Of a stretch of DNA of 64,000 bases, positions 50,688-59,951 are shown one piece after another. Where the stretch lies: the NCBI GenBank assembly GCA_031382215.1, contig JANMYQ010000139.1, forward strand, positions 1-64,000. The letters run 5' to 3'. Below the pieces are notes generated by a model that was not told where the DNA came from, ran no database searches, and saw only the letters and a list, made by a program, of their open reading frames with translations. The translations under genes were made by a program, and so were the position numbers. Origin of the DNA: LGRD01 sp031382215. GTDB taxonomy: Bacteria; Pseudomonadota; Gammaproteobacteria; Burkholderiales; Burkholderiaceae_C. Within the stretch, counting starts at the first letter, position 1. Each line of letters begins with the position of its first letter.

Positions 50688-51581
50688 ATGAAGACCTTGT
50701 CGCCCCTCGCCGTCGCCTTCAGGGAGGTGCGCCATTTCGCACCGGACGACTGCCTGCACGTGGAATCCCTGGCGGTGCGCGGCGAGGAATACGCATGGAC
50801 GATTCCGGCGCACCGCCACGAGGGCTTGCACCAGTTCATGTGGGTCGAGCGCGGCACCGCCAGCGTCTGGCTGGACCAGGTGCCGCACACGCTCCAGGGG
50901 CCCGCCGCGCTGATGCTGGCGCCGGGCTGCGTGCACGCCTTCGACTTCGCGCCGGCTTGCAGCGGACTGCAGGTGACGGCGCCGACCGAGCGGCTGCAGC
51001 GCTCGTTGGCGGCGTCACCCGCGTTGGTGGCCAGCCTGTTGCCGTCGCGCTTGCTTCAGGGGGAAGACTTCGGTGCCGAGGCGGCCACCGGCGGATTGTT
51101 GTTCAGCGCGCTGCGTGCCGAGTTCGAGCGCGCCGCGCCGGGCCGCAGCGACGCGCTGCAGGCGCACCTGGTGCTGTTGGCCACCTGGTTCCTGCGCCAG
51201 GTGCCGGGCGCACAGGCCGAAGGTTCGCGCCAGGCGCTGCGCGACACGCTGGTGCAGCGCTACCGCTCGCTGCTGGAGTTGCACCTGCGCCGTCATCCGC
51301 CGCTGGCCTTCTACGCCGGCCAGTTGGGCGTGACGCCCGACCACCTGAGCCGTGCCTGCCGCGCCGTGACGGGACTGTCGGCGCTCGACCTGCAGCACGA
51401 GCGGCGGCTGCTCGAATCGCGCCGGCTGCTGGCCTACACACAAGCCGCGGTGGCGGAGGTGGCGCACGAACTCGGGTATGACGACCCGGCGTACTTCAGC
51501 CGGTTTTTTGCGCGCCGCGCCGGCCTGTCGCCGCAGGCCTTTCGCGCCGCGTTGGCGAGCGGCACGGTTCAGCCGCCTTGA
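50688..51581 (+). CDS. AraC family transcriptional regulator (PobR-like)
   Basis: A 297-residue regulator. The N-terminal cupin-like sensor has PAHRHEGLHQFMWVERG (a His-x-His motif in the barrel), and the C-terminal double HTH of the AraC type contains HLRRHPPLAFYAGQLGVTPD, LLAYTQAAVAEVAHELGYDD and YFSRFFARRAGLSPQAFR. Its layout resembles PobR-type activators of aromatic acid use. It is divergent from the Bug protein and ThDP enzyme genes. The start is unsure; an ATG at 50649 would add 13 residues. Gene content suggests it controls uptake and conversion of an organic acid. Confidence 0.88.
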   Translation: MKTLSPLAVAFREVRHFAPDDCLHVESLAVRGEEYAWTIPAHRHEGLHQFMWVERGTASVWLDQVPHTLQGPAALMLAPGCVHAFDFAPACSGLQVTAPTERLQRSLAASPALVASLLPSRLLQGEDFGAEAATGGLLFSALRAEFERAAPGRSDALQAHLVLLATWFLRQVPGAQAEGSRQALRDTLVQRYRSLLELHLRRHPPLAFYAGQLGVTPDHLSRACRAVTGLSALDLQHERRLLESRRLLAYTQAAVAEVAHELGYDDPAYFSRFFARRAGLSPQAFRAALASGTVQPP

Positions 51582-51595
51582 CTTGCGGCCCCGAG

Positions 51596-52114
51596 TCAGC
51601 GGCCGACCACCGTGGCGGCAGCCGGCGACGGCAGCATCAGTTGCTGCGCCACCGCCATGCACTGGCGGATGTGCTGTTCGCAAACGAACCGCAGCGCCGA
51701 ATACGTCAGCAGTGCAGACAACGCCTGGCCCGCCACCGGCACGTACTTGGCCGCTTGTTGCGTGGTGAGGCGCACGCCGACGATCTTGAGCGCATGCAGC
51801 ACCAGGTCACGCGTGATCAGCTTGCCCACCAGCAGGCTGCCGCCGGCCGAGAGCGTCTTGTAGACCACCAGGCGCCGGTCGGGCGACAGGCGCTCGACCT
51901 GTTCCAGTGTCAGGCCAAAGGCGCGATTGATGTCGGGGATGAGCTTGAGCAGCACGCCCACGTCGGTCAACCAGTCGATGCCGGGAATCGGCACCACGGC
52001 CACGCCCGCGGCCACCAGAGAACGGCGGTTCACCATGCGCCGGCATTCGCGCGCGGCGGCCTCGATCTGTGCCGGCGTGCCCGGCACGATCACCCACTCG
52101 ACGGCTTCGACCAT
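51596..52114 (-). CDS. Conserved hypothetical membrane-associated protein
   Basis: A 172-residue protein with hydrophobic segments around residues 33-55 (SLVAAGVAVVPIPGIDWLTD region) and 108-140. The pattern (IPGIDWLTDVGVLLKLIPDI, QAAKYVPVAGQALSALLTYS) is like DUF697/EcsC-type proteins that sit on the inner membrane, but the match is not firm enough for a name. It lies 11 bp downstream of a YeaQ-family gene on the same strand, so the two may form a unit. Function unknown. Confidence 0.7.
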   Translation of the reverse strand: MVEAVEWVIVPGTPAQIEAAARECRRMVNRRSLVAAGVAVVPIPGIDWLTDVGVLLKLIPDINRAFGLTLEQVERLSPDRRLVVYKTLSAGGSLLVGKLITRDLVLHALKIVGVRLTTQQAAKYVPVAGQALSALLTYSALRFVCEQHIRQCMAVAQQLMLPSPAAATVVGR

Positions 52115-52125
52115 GGACTGTCAGC

Positions 52126-52380
52126 TCAGGAGCTGGAAGCGCCCTTGACCTTGCCGACGACGAACAGCAGCACGATGGCGCCGACCACCGAGCCGATGAA
52201 GCCGGCGTTCTGCCCGGCCTGGTAAAGCCCCAGCGCCTGGCCCGCAAAACCGGCGGCGAACGAACCCGCAATGCCGAGCACCGCAGTGAGGATCAGACCC
52301 AGGGATTGGGTGCCGGGCAGAACGGCCCGTGCGATCAAACCGACGATCAAACCGACCACTGCCATCCAGACGTAGCTCAT
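52126..52380 (-). CDS. GlsB/YeaQ/YmgE family stress membrane protein
   Basis: An 84-residue membrane protein of the transglycosylase-associated/YeaQ family. The conserved start MSYVWMAVVGLIVGLIARAV, followed by LPGTQSLGLILTAVLGIAGS and the Gly-rich FAAGFAGQALG, is diagnostic; three membrane helices are expected. Members respond to envelope or osmotic stress in several bacteria, without a known mechanism. AAGGAG precedes the ATG at 52380. Confidence 0.9.
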   Translation of the reverse strand: MSYVWMAVVGLIVGLIARAVLPGTQSLGLILTAVLGIAGSFAAGFAGQALGLYQAGQNAGFIGSVVGAIVLLFVVGKVKGASSS

Positions 52381-52474
52381 GTGTTTCTCCTTGTATTGAC
52401 AGGCATTCCAACGACGTTGCCGCCGGTTGGACCCGGTCAGCGCCCGCAATGTAGCCCATCGCGCCGGCCTGCCG

Positions 52475-55400
52475 CTACCCCAACAACTGACCCCACACCT
52501 TCTCCAGGCGTTTGACACTGACCGGTTGCGGTGTGCGCAACTCTTGCGCGAACAAGCTCACGCGCAACTCTTCCAGCAGCCAGCGAAATTCGCCCAGCCG
52601 CGGGTCGGCCGTGCCGCGGCGTTCGGCCAGCACGCGCCAGAAGCGCTGCTCCAGCGGTCGCAGTTCGGCCAACCGGTCGGCGTCGCGCTGCGGGTCGGCG
52701 CGAAGTTTGTCCAAGCGCATCACGATGGCCTTCAAATAGCGTGGCAAGTGCGCCAGTTGCGGCCACGGCGTGGCGACAACAAGGCGCTTGGGCACCAGGC
52801 GCGCGAGTTGCGCGCTGATGTCCTCAGTCACCTCTTTCGGTGGGCGCGCGTCTTTCAGCTTGCGGGCCGCGGCGGTGTACTCGATCAGCACCGCGCCCGC
52901 GCTGCGCGCCACCTCGCCCGCAATCAGGGTCAGCCGCCCGCGCCCCTCGGCCAGGCGGCGCGTGAACGCGGCCGCGTCGGTGGGCAGCGGGTCCGCCAGG
53001 AAGGCCCGCTCCAGCGCCAGCTCGATGACCTGGTCGCGCAGTTCGTCGGCCGAGCCCAGCGGCATGTAGGCCACGGCCATCTTCTGCAGGTCGGGAATGT
53101 TCCTTTCCAGGTACTTCAACGAATCGCGGATCTGCAGCGACACCAGGCGGCGCAAGCCGGCACGGTGCTTCAGCGCCGCCACATCGGGCTCATCGAAAAC
53201 CTCGATCTCGACGTGCGTGAGTTTGTCGATCAGCGCCGGAAAGCCGATCAGCGACTGCGCGCCGCGGCGGATTTCCATCAGCTCGGGCAGGTCACCGAAG
53301 CTCCATTCGGTGTAGCGCTCAGCGGGTTTGTGCGCCGCCGGCGCGGCTGCCGTGGCCGGGTCGCTGGCCAACTTCGAGGACACGATCGTGGTCCTCGTGT
53401 TCGGTTTGGCGCTCTGGGCAGCGCCGTGAGCGACGTTCGGGGTCGTCCCCGCAACAGCGCCGGTCTGCGCCGCCGGCGCCGCCTTCAACACCGCCAGCGC
53501 CTGGAAGGCCGAGCGCGCCTGCCCGCCCAACTCGGCCTTCAGCGCCGGCAGGTTGCGCCCGGTGCCGAGCTGGCGGCCATGTTCGTCGACGATGCGGAAG
53601 TTCATCTGCAGGTGCGCCGGCACCTGTTCGAGTTTGAAATCGGCGCGTTTGATGTCGAGCTGGGTCTTGTCGCGCACGCTCTTGAGCAGCACATCGAGCA
53701 GGCCGCCTTGCGCAAAGTCGTGGGTGGCGACGAACTCGTCCACATAGTCGGGCAGCGGCACCAGCCGCGTCCGCGGTTTCTGGTGCAGGCTCTTCACCAG
53801 CGCCAGCAGCTTGTCCTTCAGCATGCCGGGCACAAGCCACTCGCAGCGTTCGTCGTTCACCTGGTTCAGCGAGTAGATCGGCACCGTCACCGTCACGCCG
53901 TCCTTCGCATCACCCGGGTCGTGCAGGTAACTCGCCGCGCAGTCCACGCCGCCCAGGCGGATCGTCTTCGGGAACGCCGCGCTGGTGATGCCCGCCGCCT
54001 CGTGGCGCATCAGCTCCTCGCGCGTGAGCAGCAGCAGGCGCGGCTGGCGCTTGAGTTCGTCGCGGTACCAGCGCTCCAGCGTGTGGCCGCTGAACACGTC
54101 GGCCGGCAGTTGCTGGTCGTAGAAGGCGTGGATCAGTTCGTCATCGACCAGCACGTCTTGCCGGCGCGACTTGTGCTCCAGCTCTTCCACCTGCGCGATC
54201 AGCTTGCGGTTGGCGGCCAGGAAGGGCAGCGGGCTGTCCCACTCGCCGGCCACCAGTGCCTCGCGGATGAAGATCTCTCGCGCCGCCACCGGATCGACAT
54301 TGCCGAAGTTCACGCGCCGGTTGCTGTAGATCACGATGCCGTACAAGGTGGCGCGCTCCAGCGCCACGACTTCGGCGGCCTTCTTCTCCCAGTGCGGCTC
54401 GAGCAACTGCGTCTTGATCACGTGGCCGGCAATCGACGGCAGCCACTGCGGCTCGATCGCCGCGATGCCGCGGCCGAACAGGCGCGTGGTCTCGACCAGT
54501 TCAGCCGCGACGATCCAGCGGCCCGGCTTCTTCGACAGGTTGGCGCCCGGGTGGCGGTAGAAGCGGATGCCCCGTGCGCCGAGGTACCAATCGTCCTCGT
54601 CGCTCTTGCAGCCGATGTTGCCCAGCAGCCCGGCGAGCATCGACAAGTGCAGTTGTTCGTAGGTTGCGGGGAGCGTGTTCAGGCGCCAGCCGTGTTCTGC
54701 GACGACGGTGTGGAGCTGCGAATGGATGTCGCGCCACTCGCGCACGCGGCGCGGCGAGATGAAGTGGTCGCGCAGCAGTTGCTCCTGCTTGCGGTGCGAG
54801 AGTTTGTGGCCGGGCGCTTCGGCAGCGGCTTTGCTGGCTATGTTGCCATGCGCGCCGCGCGCCGCTTCGAGCCACGCCCACAACTTCAGGTCGCCGAGGA
54901 ACTCCGACTTCTCATCGTCGAACTTTTTGTGCGCCGCATCCGCCGCCTGCTGGTGTTCTAGCGGCCTGTCCCGCACGTTCTGCACGCTGAAGGCGCTGGC
55001 GATGATCAACACCTCGGTCAGCGCCTGGCGATCCTTGGCCTCCAGGATCATGCGGCCGACGCGTGGGTCGAGCGGCAACTTCGACAGCTCGCGGCCGATC
55101 AGCGTGAGCTCGTTGCCTTCGTCCACCGCACCGAGTTCGGCAAGTAACTGGTAACCGTCGGCAATGGCCCGGCGCGGCGGGGTTTCGAGGAACGGAAAGT
55201 CCTCCACCGTGCCGAGGCTCAGCGACTTCATGCGCAAGATCACGCCGGCCAGCGATGAACGCATGATCTCCGGGTCGGTGAAGCGCGGCCGGCCGGTGAA
55301 GTCTTTCTCGTCGTACAGGCGGATGCAGATGCCGTCGCTGACACGCCCGCAACGCCCAGCGCGCTGGTTGGCCGCCGCCTGGCTGATCGGCTCGACCAGC

Positions 55401-56464
55401 AACTGCTCGACCTTGTTGCGGTAGCTGTAGCGCTTGACGCGCGCGGTGCCGGCGTCGATGACGTACTGGATGCCCGGCACCGTCAGCGAGGTCTCGGCCA
55501 CGTTGGTCGACAGCACGATGCGGCGCGCGCTGTGCGGCTCGAAGACCTCGTCTTGCTCCTGCTGGCTGAGTCTGGCGAACAACGGAACGACCTCGACACC
55601 GGGCGGGTGATGTTTGCGCAGGTGGTCGGCGGCCTCGCGGATTTCGCGTTCGCCGGGCAGGAAGACGAGCACGTCACCGGCGCCTTCTCGCCAGAGTTCA
55701 TCGACCGCGTCGCCGATGGCGTTGTTCAAGTCGTATTCGCGGCTCTCTTCGAACGGGCGCCAACGCTGTTCGACGGGGAAGAGGCGGCCCGACACCTGAA
55801 TGACCGGTGCCGGCCCGTCTCTTGATTCGAAGTGCCGTGCAAACCGATCGGCATCGATCGTCGCCGACGTGACGATCACCTTCAGATCAGGACGCCGCGG
55901 CAGGATCTGGCGCAGGTGACCGAGCAGGAAGTCGATGTTCAGGCTGCGCTCGTGCGCCTCGTCGATGATCAGCGTGTCGTAGGCGCGCAGCAGCGGGTCG
56001 CTCTGCGTTTCGGCCAGCAGGATGCCGTCGGTCATCAGCTTGACCGTGGCCCCGCCTTGCAGCCGGTCCTGGAAGCGCACCTTGAAACCCACCACCTCGC
56101 CGAGCGGTGAGTTCAGCTCCTGCGCAATGCGCTTGGCCACGCTGGACGCGGCGATGCGGCGCGGCTGCGTGTGGCCGATCAAACCCTTGCCACCCGCGCC
56201 GACGCCGCGGCCGAGCGACAACACGATCTTCGGCAACTGCGTGGTCTTGCCCGAACCGGTCTCGCCGCAGACGATCACGACCTGGTGCGCGCTGATCGCA
56301 CGCGCAATCTCGTCGCGCCGCCCTGAGACCGGCAGCGATTCGGGGAACGTGATCGGCGGCACCGGGTTGGCGGGCCGGCGTTGCGGGGAGCGTTGAAGAG
56401 GCGGTGATGCAGACACGAGGCGCGGATTATCGGAGACGGCGACGTGCCCCACTGCGTCGGCCAT
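52475..56464 (-). CDS. hrpA: ATP-dependent RNA helicase HrpA
   Basis: A 1329-residue DEAH-box helicase. Walker A is CGETGSGKTTQLPK (about 66-79), followed by TQPRRIAASSVAKRIAQEL, the DEAH box in LIIDEAHERSLNIDFLLG, SAT motif VTSATIDADRF, and motif VI in QRAGRCGRV. The long C-terminal part includes the helicase-associated, OB-fold and DUF3418 regions typical of HrpA, with an Ala/Pro-rich low-complexity spacer around 1070-1110. HrpA processes or rescues mRNA and ribosomes in E. coli. It is divergent from argA; the starts are 39 bp apart. The ATG at 56464 gives the normal N-terminus. Confidence 0.94.
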   Translation of the reverse strand: MADAVGHVAVSDNPRLVSASPPLQRSPQRRPANPVPPITFPESLPVSGRRDEIARAISAHQVVIVCGETGSGKTTQLPKIVLSLGRGVGAGGKGLIGHTQPRRIAASSVAKRIAQELNSPLGEVVGFKVRFQDRLQGGATVKLMTDGILLAETQSDPLLRAYDTLIIDEAHERSLNIDFLLGHLRQILPRRPDLKVIVTSATIDADRFARHFESRDGPAPVIQVSGRLFPVEQRWRPFEESREYDLNNAIGDAVDELWREGAGDVLVFLPGEREIREAADHLRKHHPPGVEVVPLFARLSQQEQDEVFEPHSARRIVLSTNVAETSLTVPGIQYVIDAGTARVKRYSYRNKVEQLLVEPISQAAANQRAGRCGRVSDGICIRLYDEKDFTGRPRFTDPEIMRSSLAGVILRMKSLSLGTVEDFPFLETPPRRAIADGYQLLAELGAVDEGNELTLIGRELSKLPLDPRVGRMILEAKDRQALTEVLIIASAFSVQNVRDRPLEHQQAADAAHKKFDDEKSEFLGDLKLWAWLEAARGAHGNIASKAAAEAPGHKLSHRKQEQLLRDHFISPRRVREWRDIHSQLHTVVAEHGWRLNTLPATYEQLHLSMLAGLLGNIGCKSDEDDWYLGARGIRFYRHPGANLSKKPGRWIVAAELVETTRLFGRGIAAIEPQWLPSIAGHVIKTQLLEPHWEKKAAEVVALERATLYGIVIYSNRRVNFGNVDPVAAREIFIREALVAGEWDSPLPFLAANRKLIAQVEELEHKSRRQDVLVDDELIHAFYDQQLPADVFSGHTLERWYRDELKRQPRLLLLTREELMRHEAAGITSAAFPKTIRLGGVDCAASYLHDPGDAKDGVTVTVPIYSLNQVNDERCEWLVPGMLKDKLLALVKSLHQKPRTRLVPLPDYVDEFVATHDFAQGGLLDVLLKSVRDKTQLDIKRADFKLEQVPAHLQMNFRIVDEHGRQLGTGRNLPALKAELGGQARSAFQALAVLKAAPAAQTGAVAGTTPNVAHGAAQSAKPNTRTTIVSSKLASDPATAAAPAAHKPAERYTEWSFGDLPELMEIRRGAQSLIGFPALIDKLTHVEIEVFDEPDVAALKHRAGLRRLVSLQIRDSLKYLERNIPDLQKMAVAYMPLGSADELRDQVIELALERAFLADPLPTDAAAFTRRLAEGRGRLTLIAGEVARSAGAVLIEYTAAARKLKDARPPKEVTEDISAQLARLVPKRLVVATPWPQLAHLPRYLKAIVMRLDKLRADPQRDADRLAELRPLEQRFWRVLAERRGTADPRLGEFRWLLEELRVSLFAQELRTPQPVSVKRLEKVWGQLLG

Positions 56465-56503
56465 GCATGGGGCAGAATCCGGGACGCTGTTCACCACCCG
56501 CCC

Positions 56504-57841
56504 ATGAGCCTCGTCTTCCCCCACACCTTCGTACCCTGGTTTCGCGCCGTGGCGCCGCACATCCACGCCTACCACGGCAAGACCTTCGTGGTGGCGATTG
56601 CCGGCGAGCTGATTGCCGCCGGCCGCCTGAGCCCGTTTGCGCAAGACCTGGCGATCCTGCATGCGATGGGCATCAAGCTCGTGCTGGTGCACGGCTTCCG
56701 CCCGCAGGTGAACGAGCAATTACGCGCCAAGGGCCACGAGTCGCGCTACAGCCACGGGCTGCGCATCACCGACGAGGTGGCGCTCGACTGCGCGCAAGAG
56801 GCCGCCGGCCAATTGCGCTTCGAGATCGAAGCCGCGTTTTCGCAAGGCCTGCCGAACACGCCGATGGCGAATGCGATCGTGCGCGTGGTGTCGGGCAACT
56901 TCCTGACCGCGCGGCCGGTCGGCATCGTCGACGGCGTGAACTTCATGCACAGCGGCGTGGTGCGCAAGGTCGATGGCGCGGCGATCCGCAGCGCGATCGA
57001 CATCGGCGCGATGGTGCTGTTGTCGCCGTTCGGCTTTTCACCCACCGGCGAGGCCTTCAACCTGACGATGGAAGACGTGGCCACCAGCACCGCCATCGCG
57101 CTGCAGGCCGACAAGCTGCTGTTCATCACCGAAGTGGCGGGCATCCACGAACAGCTAGGCGATGCCGAAAGCGCGATCGATACCGAACTGGCACTCGCCG
57201 ACGCCCAGCGCCTGCTGGCCTCGCTGCCGGCGCCCACGCAGCCCACCGACCCGGCGTTCTACCTGCAGCATTGCGTGAAGGCCTGCGTCGGCGGGGTCGA
57301 GCGGTCGCACATCCTGCCGTTTGCGGTTGACGGCGCGCTGCTGATGGAGGTGTTCACGCACGACGGCATCGGCACGATGGTGGTGGACGAAAAGCTCGAG
57401 AGCCTGCGTGAAGCGACGTCGGACGACATCGGCGGCGTGCTGCAGTTGATCGAACCCTTCGAGCGCGACGGTACGCTGGTCAAGCGCGACCGCACCGAGA
57501 TCGAACGCGACATCGGCCACTACACCGTGATCGAGCACGACGGCGTGATCTTCGGCTGCGCCGCGCTGTACCCGTACCCGGAAGCCAAGACGGCCGAGAT
57601 GGCGGCGCTGACTGTCTCGCCGCAGGTGCAGAGCCAGGGCGACGGCGAGCGCATCCTGAAGCGCGTGGAGCAGCGCGCCAAGGGCATGGGGCTGGACAGC
57701 ATCTTCGTGCTGACCACGCGCACGATGCACTGGTTCATCAAGCGCGGCTTCAACCAGGTCGACCCCGACTGGCTGCCCGAAGCACGCAAACGCAAATACA
57801 ACTGGGATCGAAAATCCCAGGTACTGGTCAAGAAACTCTGA
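56504..57841 (+). CDS. argA: N-acetylglutamate synthase
   Basis: A 445-residue classical ArgA. The N-terminal amino-acid-kinase-like domain (KLVLVHGFRPQVNEQLRAKG, DGVNFMHSGVVRKVD, LLSPFGFSPTGEAFNL) binds arginine for feedback inhibition. The C-terminal GNAT domain (TVIEHDGVIFGCAALYPYPE, GDGERILKRVEQRAKGMGLD) transfers the acetyl group from acetyl-CoA to glutamate, the first step of arginine synthesis. The length and order are those of the E. coli enzyme. The yggX-like gene follows after 16 bp in the same direction, an arrangement common in related genomes. Confidence 0.95.
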   Translation: MSLVFPHTFVPWFRAVAPHIHAYHGKTFVVAIAGELIAAGRLSPFAQDLAILHAMGIKLVLVHGFRPQVNEQLRAKGHESRYSHGLRITDEVALDCAQEAAGQLRFEIEAAFSQGLPNTPMANAIVRVVSGNFLTARPVGIVDGVNFMHSGVVRKVDGAAIRSAIDIGAMVLLSPFGFSPTGEAFNLTMEDVATSTAIALQADKLLFITEVAGIHEQLGDAESAIDTELALADAQRLLASLPAPTQPTDPAFYLQHCVKACVGGVERSHILPFAVDGALLMEVFTHDGIGTMVVDEKLESLREATSDDIGGVLQLIEPFERDGTLVKRDRTEIERDIGHYTVIEHDGVIFGCAALYPYPEAKTAEMAALTVSPQVQSQGDGERILKRVEQRAKGMGLDSIFVLTTRTMHWFIKRGFNQVDPDWLPEARKRKYNWDRKSQVLVKKL

Positions 57842-57857
57842 ATCTGAGGAGCCGCCC

Positions 57858-58130
57858 ATGGCACGCACCGTTCAATGCATTCACCTTAAGAAAGAAGCCG
57901 AGGGAATGGATTACTCGCCCTACCCGGGCGAGCTGGGCAAGCGCATCTACAACCAGGTCAGCAAGGAAGCCTGGCAACTGTGGATGAAGCACCAGACCAT
58001 GCTGGTGAATGAAAACCGCCTGAATCTGGCCGACCAGCGCGCGCGCCAGTATCTGGCACGCCAGATGGAACTGTTCTTCTTCGGCGACGGCGGCGACAAG
58101 CCCGCGGGCTACGTGCCGCCCACCGCCTGA
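57858..58130 (+). CDS. Fe(2+)-trafficking / oxidative-damage protein YggX
   Basis: A 90-residue YggX-family protein. The start ARTVQCIHLKKEAEGMDYSP contains the conserved Cys (residue 7); the core has YPGELGKRIYNQVSKEAWQL, WMKHQTMLVNENRLN and YLARQMELFFFG. YggX protects iron-sulfur clusters and supports iron traffic in the cytoplasm. A GAGGAG ribosome binding site precedes the ATG. It is followed by a 12-bp repeat block and a Fur-type site before the iron-binding-protein gene, an iron-themed cluster. Confidence 0.95.
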   Translation: MARTVQCIHLKKEAEGMDYSPYPGELGKRIYNQVSKEAWQLWMKHQTMLVNENRLNLADQRARQYLARQMELFFFGDGGDKPAGYVPPTA

Positions 58131-58154
58131 ACCCCGACCTCGGAAGCGCGTGAC

Positions 58155-58202
58155 AGCGCAGGCCGGAGCGCGGGCCCGAGCGCAGGCCAGAGCGCAGGGA
58201 CA
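58155..58202. repeat. Four 12-bp tandem repeats
   Basis: Four units starting AGCGC (58155, 58167, 58179, 58191) follow each other at exactly 12 bp: AGCGCAGGCCGG, AGCGCGGGCCCG, AGCGCAGGCCAG, AGCGCAGGGACA. A further AGCGC is ten bases upstream at 58145. The block lies between yggX and the Fur-type site before the iron-binding-protein gene. It could be part of a transcription-end structure or a protein-binding array. Confidence 0.75.
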
Positions 58203-58220
58203 ATAATGAGAACGATTCGT
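58202..58220 (+). promoter_or_regulatory. Fur-type iron box
   Basis: AATAATGAGAACGATTCGT resembles the 19-bp Fur consensus built from GATAAT hexamers and sits 45 bp upstream of the start of a ferric-iron binding-protein gene. Fur with Fe(2+) would repress the gene when iron is sufficient. Confidence 0.6.
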
Positions 58221-58265
58221 GTTTTCATGTAGACTCGCGTGGTCTCAATCGACCCGGGAGTTCTC

Positions 58266-59312
58266 ATGTTCATTCGACGCTGTGCGGCGCTCGCCGCCCT
58301 GACCTCGTTGGCCACCTTGGCCACGCCTTTTGCTTCGGCCCAAGAGGCGGTGCTCAATCTGTATTCGGCGCGTCACTACCAGACCGACGAGGCGCTCTAC
58401 GCCAATTTCACCAAGGCCACCGGAATCAAGATCAACCGGGTCGATGCCGACGACGCCGGGATCCTGACGCGCCTCAAGAGCGAAGGCTCGGCCAGCCCGG
58501 CCGACGTGATCCTGCTCGTCGATGCAGCCCGCTTGTGGCGCGCCGAGGCCGACGGCATGTTCCAGCCGGTGAAGTCGGGCACCCTGGAGGCACGCATTCC
58601 TGCCACCTTGCGCGGCAACGATGCCGGCCAGGGCAGCTCGTGGTTCGGCCTGTCCACCCGGGCACGGGTGGTTGTCTACAACAAGCAGACGGTGAAGAAG
58701 GACGACGTCGACACCTACGAAGAACTGGCCGACCCCAAGAACAAGGGCAAGGTCTGCACCCGTTCGGGCTCGCACCCCTACAACCTGTCGCTGTTCGGCG
58801 CGGTGATGGAACACCTCGGCCCGCAGGCCACTGAAACCTGGCTGCAAGGCATGGTGGCCAATATGGCCCGCGAGCCCAAGGGCGGCGATACCGACCAGAT
58901 CAAGGCGGTCGCCACCGGCGAATGTCAGGTCGCGCTGAGCAACACCTACTACCTGGCGCGCATGATGCGTTCGAGCAAGCCCGAAGACCGGGACGTGGTC
59001 GAAAAGGTCGGCGTCGTGTTCCCGAACCAACAAAGCTGGGGCACCCACGTCAATATCGCCGGCGCCGCCGTTGCGAAATTCGCGCCGAACCGCAAGGCGG
59101 CCGTGCAGTTCATGGAGTATCTCGCCAGCGATCAGGCTCAAGCCTATTTTGCCGACGGCAACAATGAATGGCCGGCCGTCAAGTCTGTCAAGGTGGCCAA
59201 CCCGGCGCTCGATACCCTGGGACCCTTCAAGGCCGAGACGATCCCGATTTCAGTCGTTGGAATGAACCAGGGCAAGGTGCAGCAGATTCTGGACCGGGTC
59301 GGGTACAAATAG
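58266..59312 (+). CDS. Ferric-iron ABC transporter binding protein
   Basis: A 348-residue periplasmic binding protein of the FbpA/FutA/AfuA class, with a signal peptide (residues 1-25, ending ASAQE). The mature start VLNLYSARHYQTDEALYANF has the iron-liganding Tyr/His segment, and VALSNTYYLARMM carries the paired Tyr residues that bind Fe(3+) in this family. It would deliver ferric iron to an inner-membrane permease, which is not in this window. A Fur-type box just upstream agrees with iron control. The start at 58266 fits the signal peptide. Confidence 0.93.
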   Translation: MFIRRCAALAALTSLATLATPFASAQEAVLNLYSARHYQTDEALYANFTKATGIKINRVDADDAGILTRLKSEGSASPADVILLVDAARLWRAEADGMFQPVKSGTLEARIPATLRGNDAGQGSSWFGLSTRARVVVYNKQTVKKDDVDTYEELADPKNKGKVCTRSGSHPYNLSLFGAVMEHLGPQATETWLQGMVANMAREPKGGDTDQIKAVATGECQVALSNTYYLARMMRSSKPEDRDVVEKVGVVFPNQQSWGTHVNIAGAAVAKFAPNRKAAVQFMEYLASDQAQAYFADGNNEWPAVKSVKVANPALDTLGPFKAETIPISVVGMNQGKVQQILDRVGYK

Positions 59313-59428
59313 GCACGGGCGGCGGAGCTTGCCGCACCGCCGCAATTTGAATCCATTGCAATACAAAATGCGCTTGAATAGAATCCACTGGTTTTCTGCT
59401 CAGGTCTCTTTCAAACAAGGAATTCATC

Positions 59429-59734
59429 GTGGCAACATTGCAGGATTTGCTGGCACAAAAAGAAGCGATCGAGAAAGAAATCGAGAGCACCAAGAAGCAC
59501 CACCGGGCCGAAGCCATTGCCAAGGTCCGCACGCTGATGGCCGAATATGGGCTGACGGCGGCTGACCTGGCCGGCAAGGCCGGCGCCAAATCTGCCGGCG
59601 GGAAAACCGGCAAGGTGGCGATCAAGTACCGCAATGCCGCCACTGGCGATACCTGGAGCGGGCGAGGCCTGCAGCCCAAATGGCTCAAGGCGGCCTTGGC
59701 GGCGGGCCGCAAGATCGGAGACTTCACGGTCTGA
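59429..59734 (+). CDS. H-NS family DNA-binding protein
   Basis: A 101-residue H-NS protein. An N-terminal coiled coil for oligomerisation (LLAQKEAIEKEIESTKKHHR) is followed by the C-terminal binding domain with YRNAATGDTWSGRGLQPKWL and KAALAAGRKIGDF. The DNA-contacting loop is WSGRG, in the form common in Burkholderiales. It would silence or shape AT-rich DNA. It starts with GTG, preceded by AAGGA; the segment upstream is relatively AT-rich, as expected of a strong or self-regulated promoter. A terminator follows. Confidence 0.94.
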   Translation: MATLQDLLAQKEAIEKEIESTKKHHRAEAIAKVRTLMAEYGLTAADLAGKAGAKSAGGKTGKVAIKYRNAATGDTWSGRGLQPKWLKAALAAGRKIGDFTV

Positions 59735-59790
59735 TCCTCGCGGTCTGATTGCGTCGCACCCGAACGCTTGATCGAGCGTAGCCAAACGTA

Positions 59791-59817
59791 AGCCGCCCAC
59801 CGGGCGGCTTTTCTTTT
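59791..59817 (+). terminator. Rho-independent terminator of H-NS gene
   Basis: AGCCGCCC and GGGCGGCT form an 8-bp stem around ACC, followed by TTTTCTTTT, a classical intrinsic terminator 57 bp beyond the H-NS stop codon. Confidence 0.9.
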
Positions 59818-59951
59818 GCAACCTCTTTTGGGACGCTTGAGCGGGGCCCTCAAACACCCCCGCAAACAGGGGGTCCGGGGTCGCGTGGCCGTGCCGGCAA
59901 CGATCATTGGCCGTAGAGTCTTTTACCTTTGTCCGCAAATTTTCAATCTCC

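Noticed and set aside
59856..59874. ACCCCC/GGGGGT hairpin after the H-NS terminator
   Set aside because: Short, GC-only stem without a U run; a clear terminator already lies just upstream, so no separate role is claimed.
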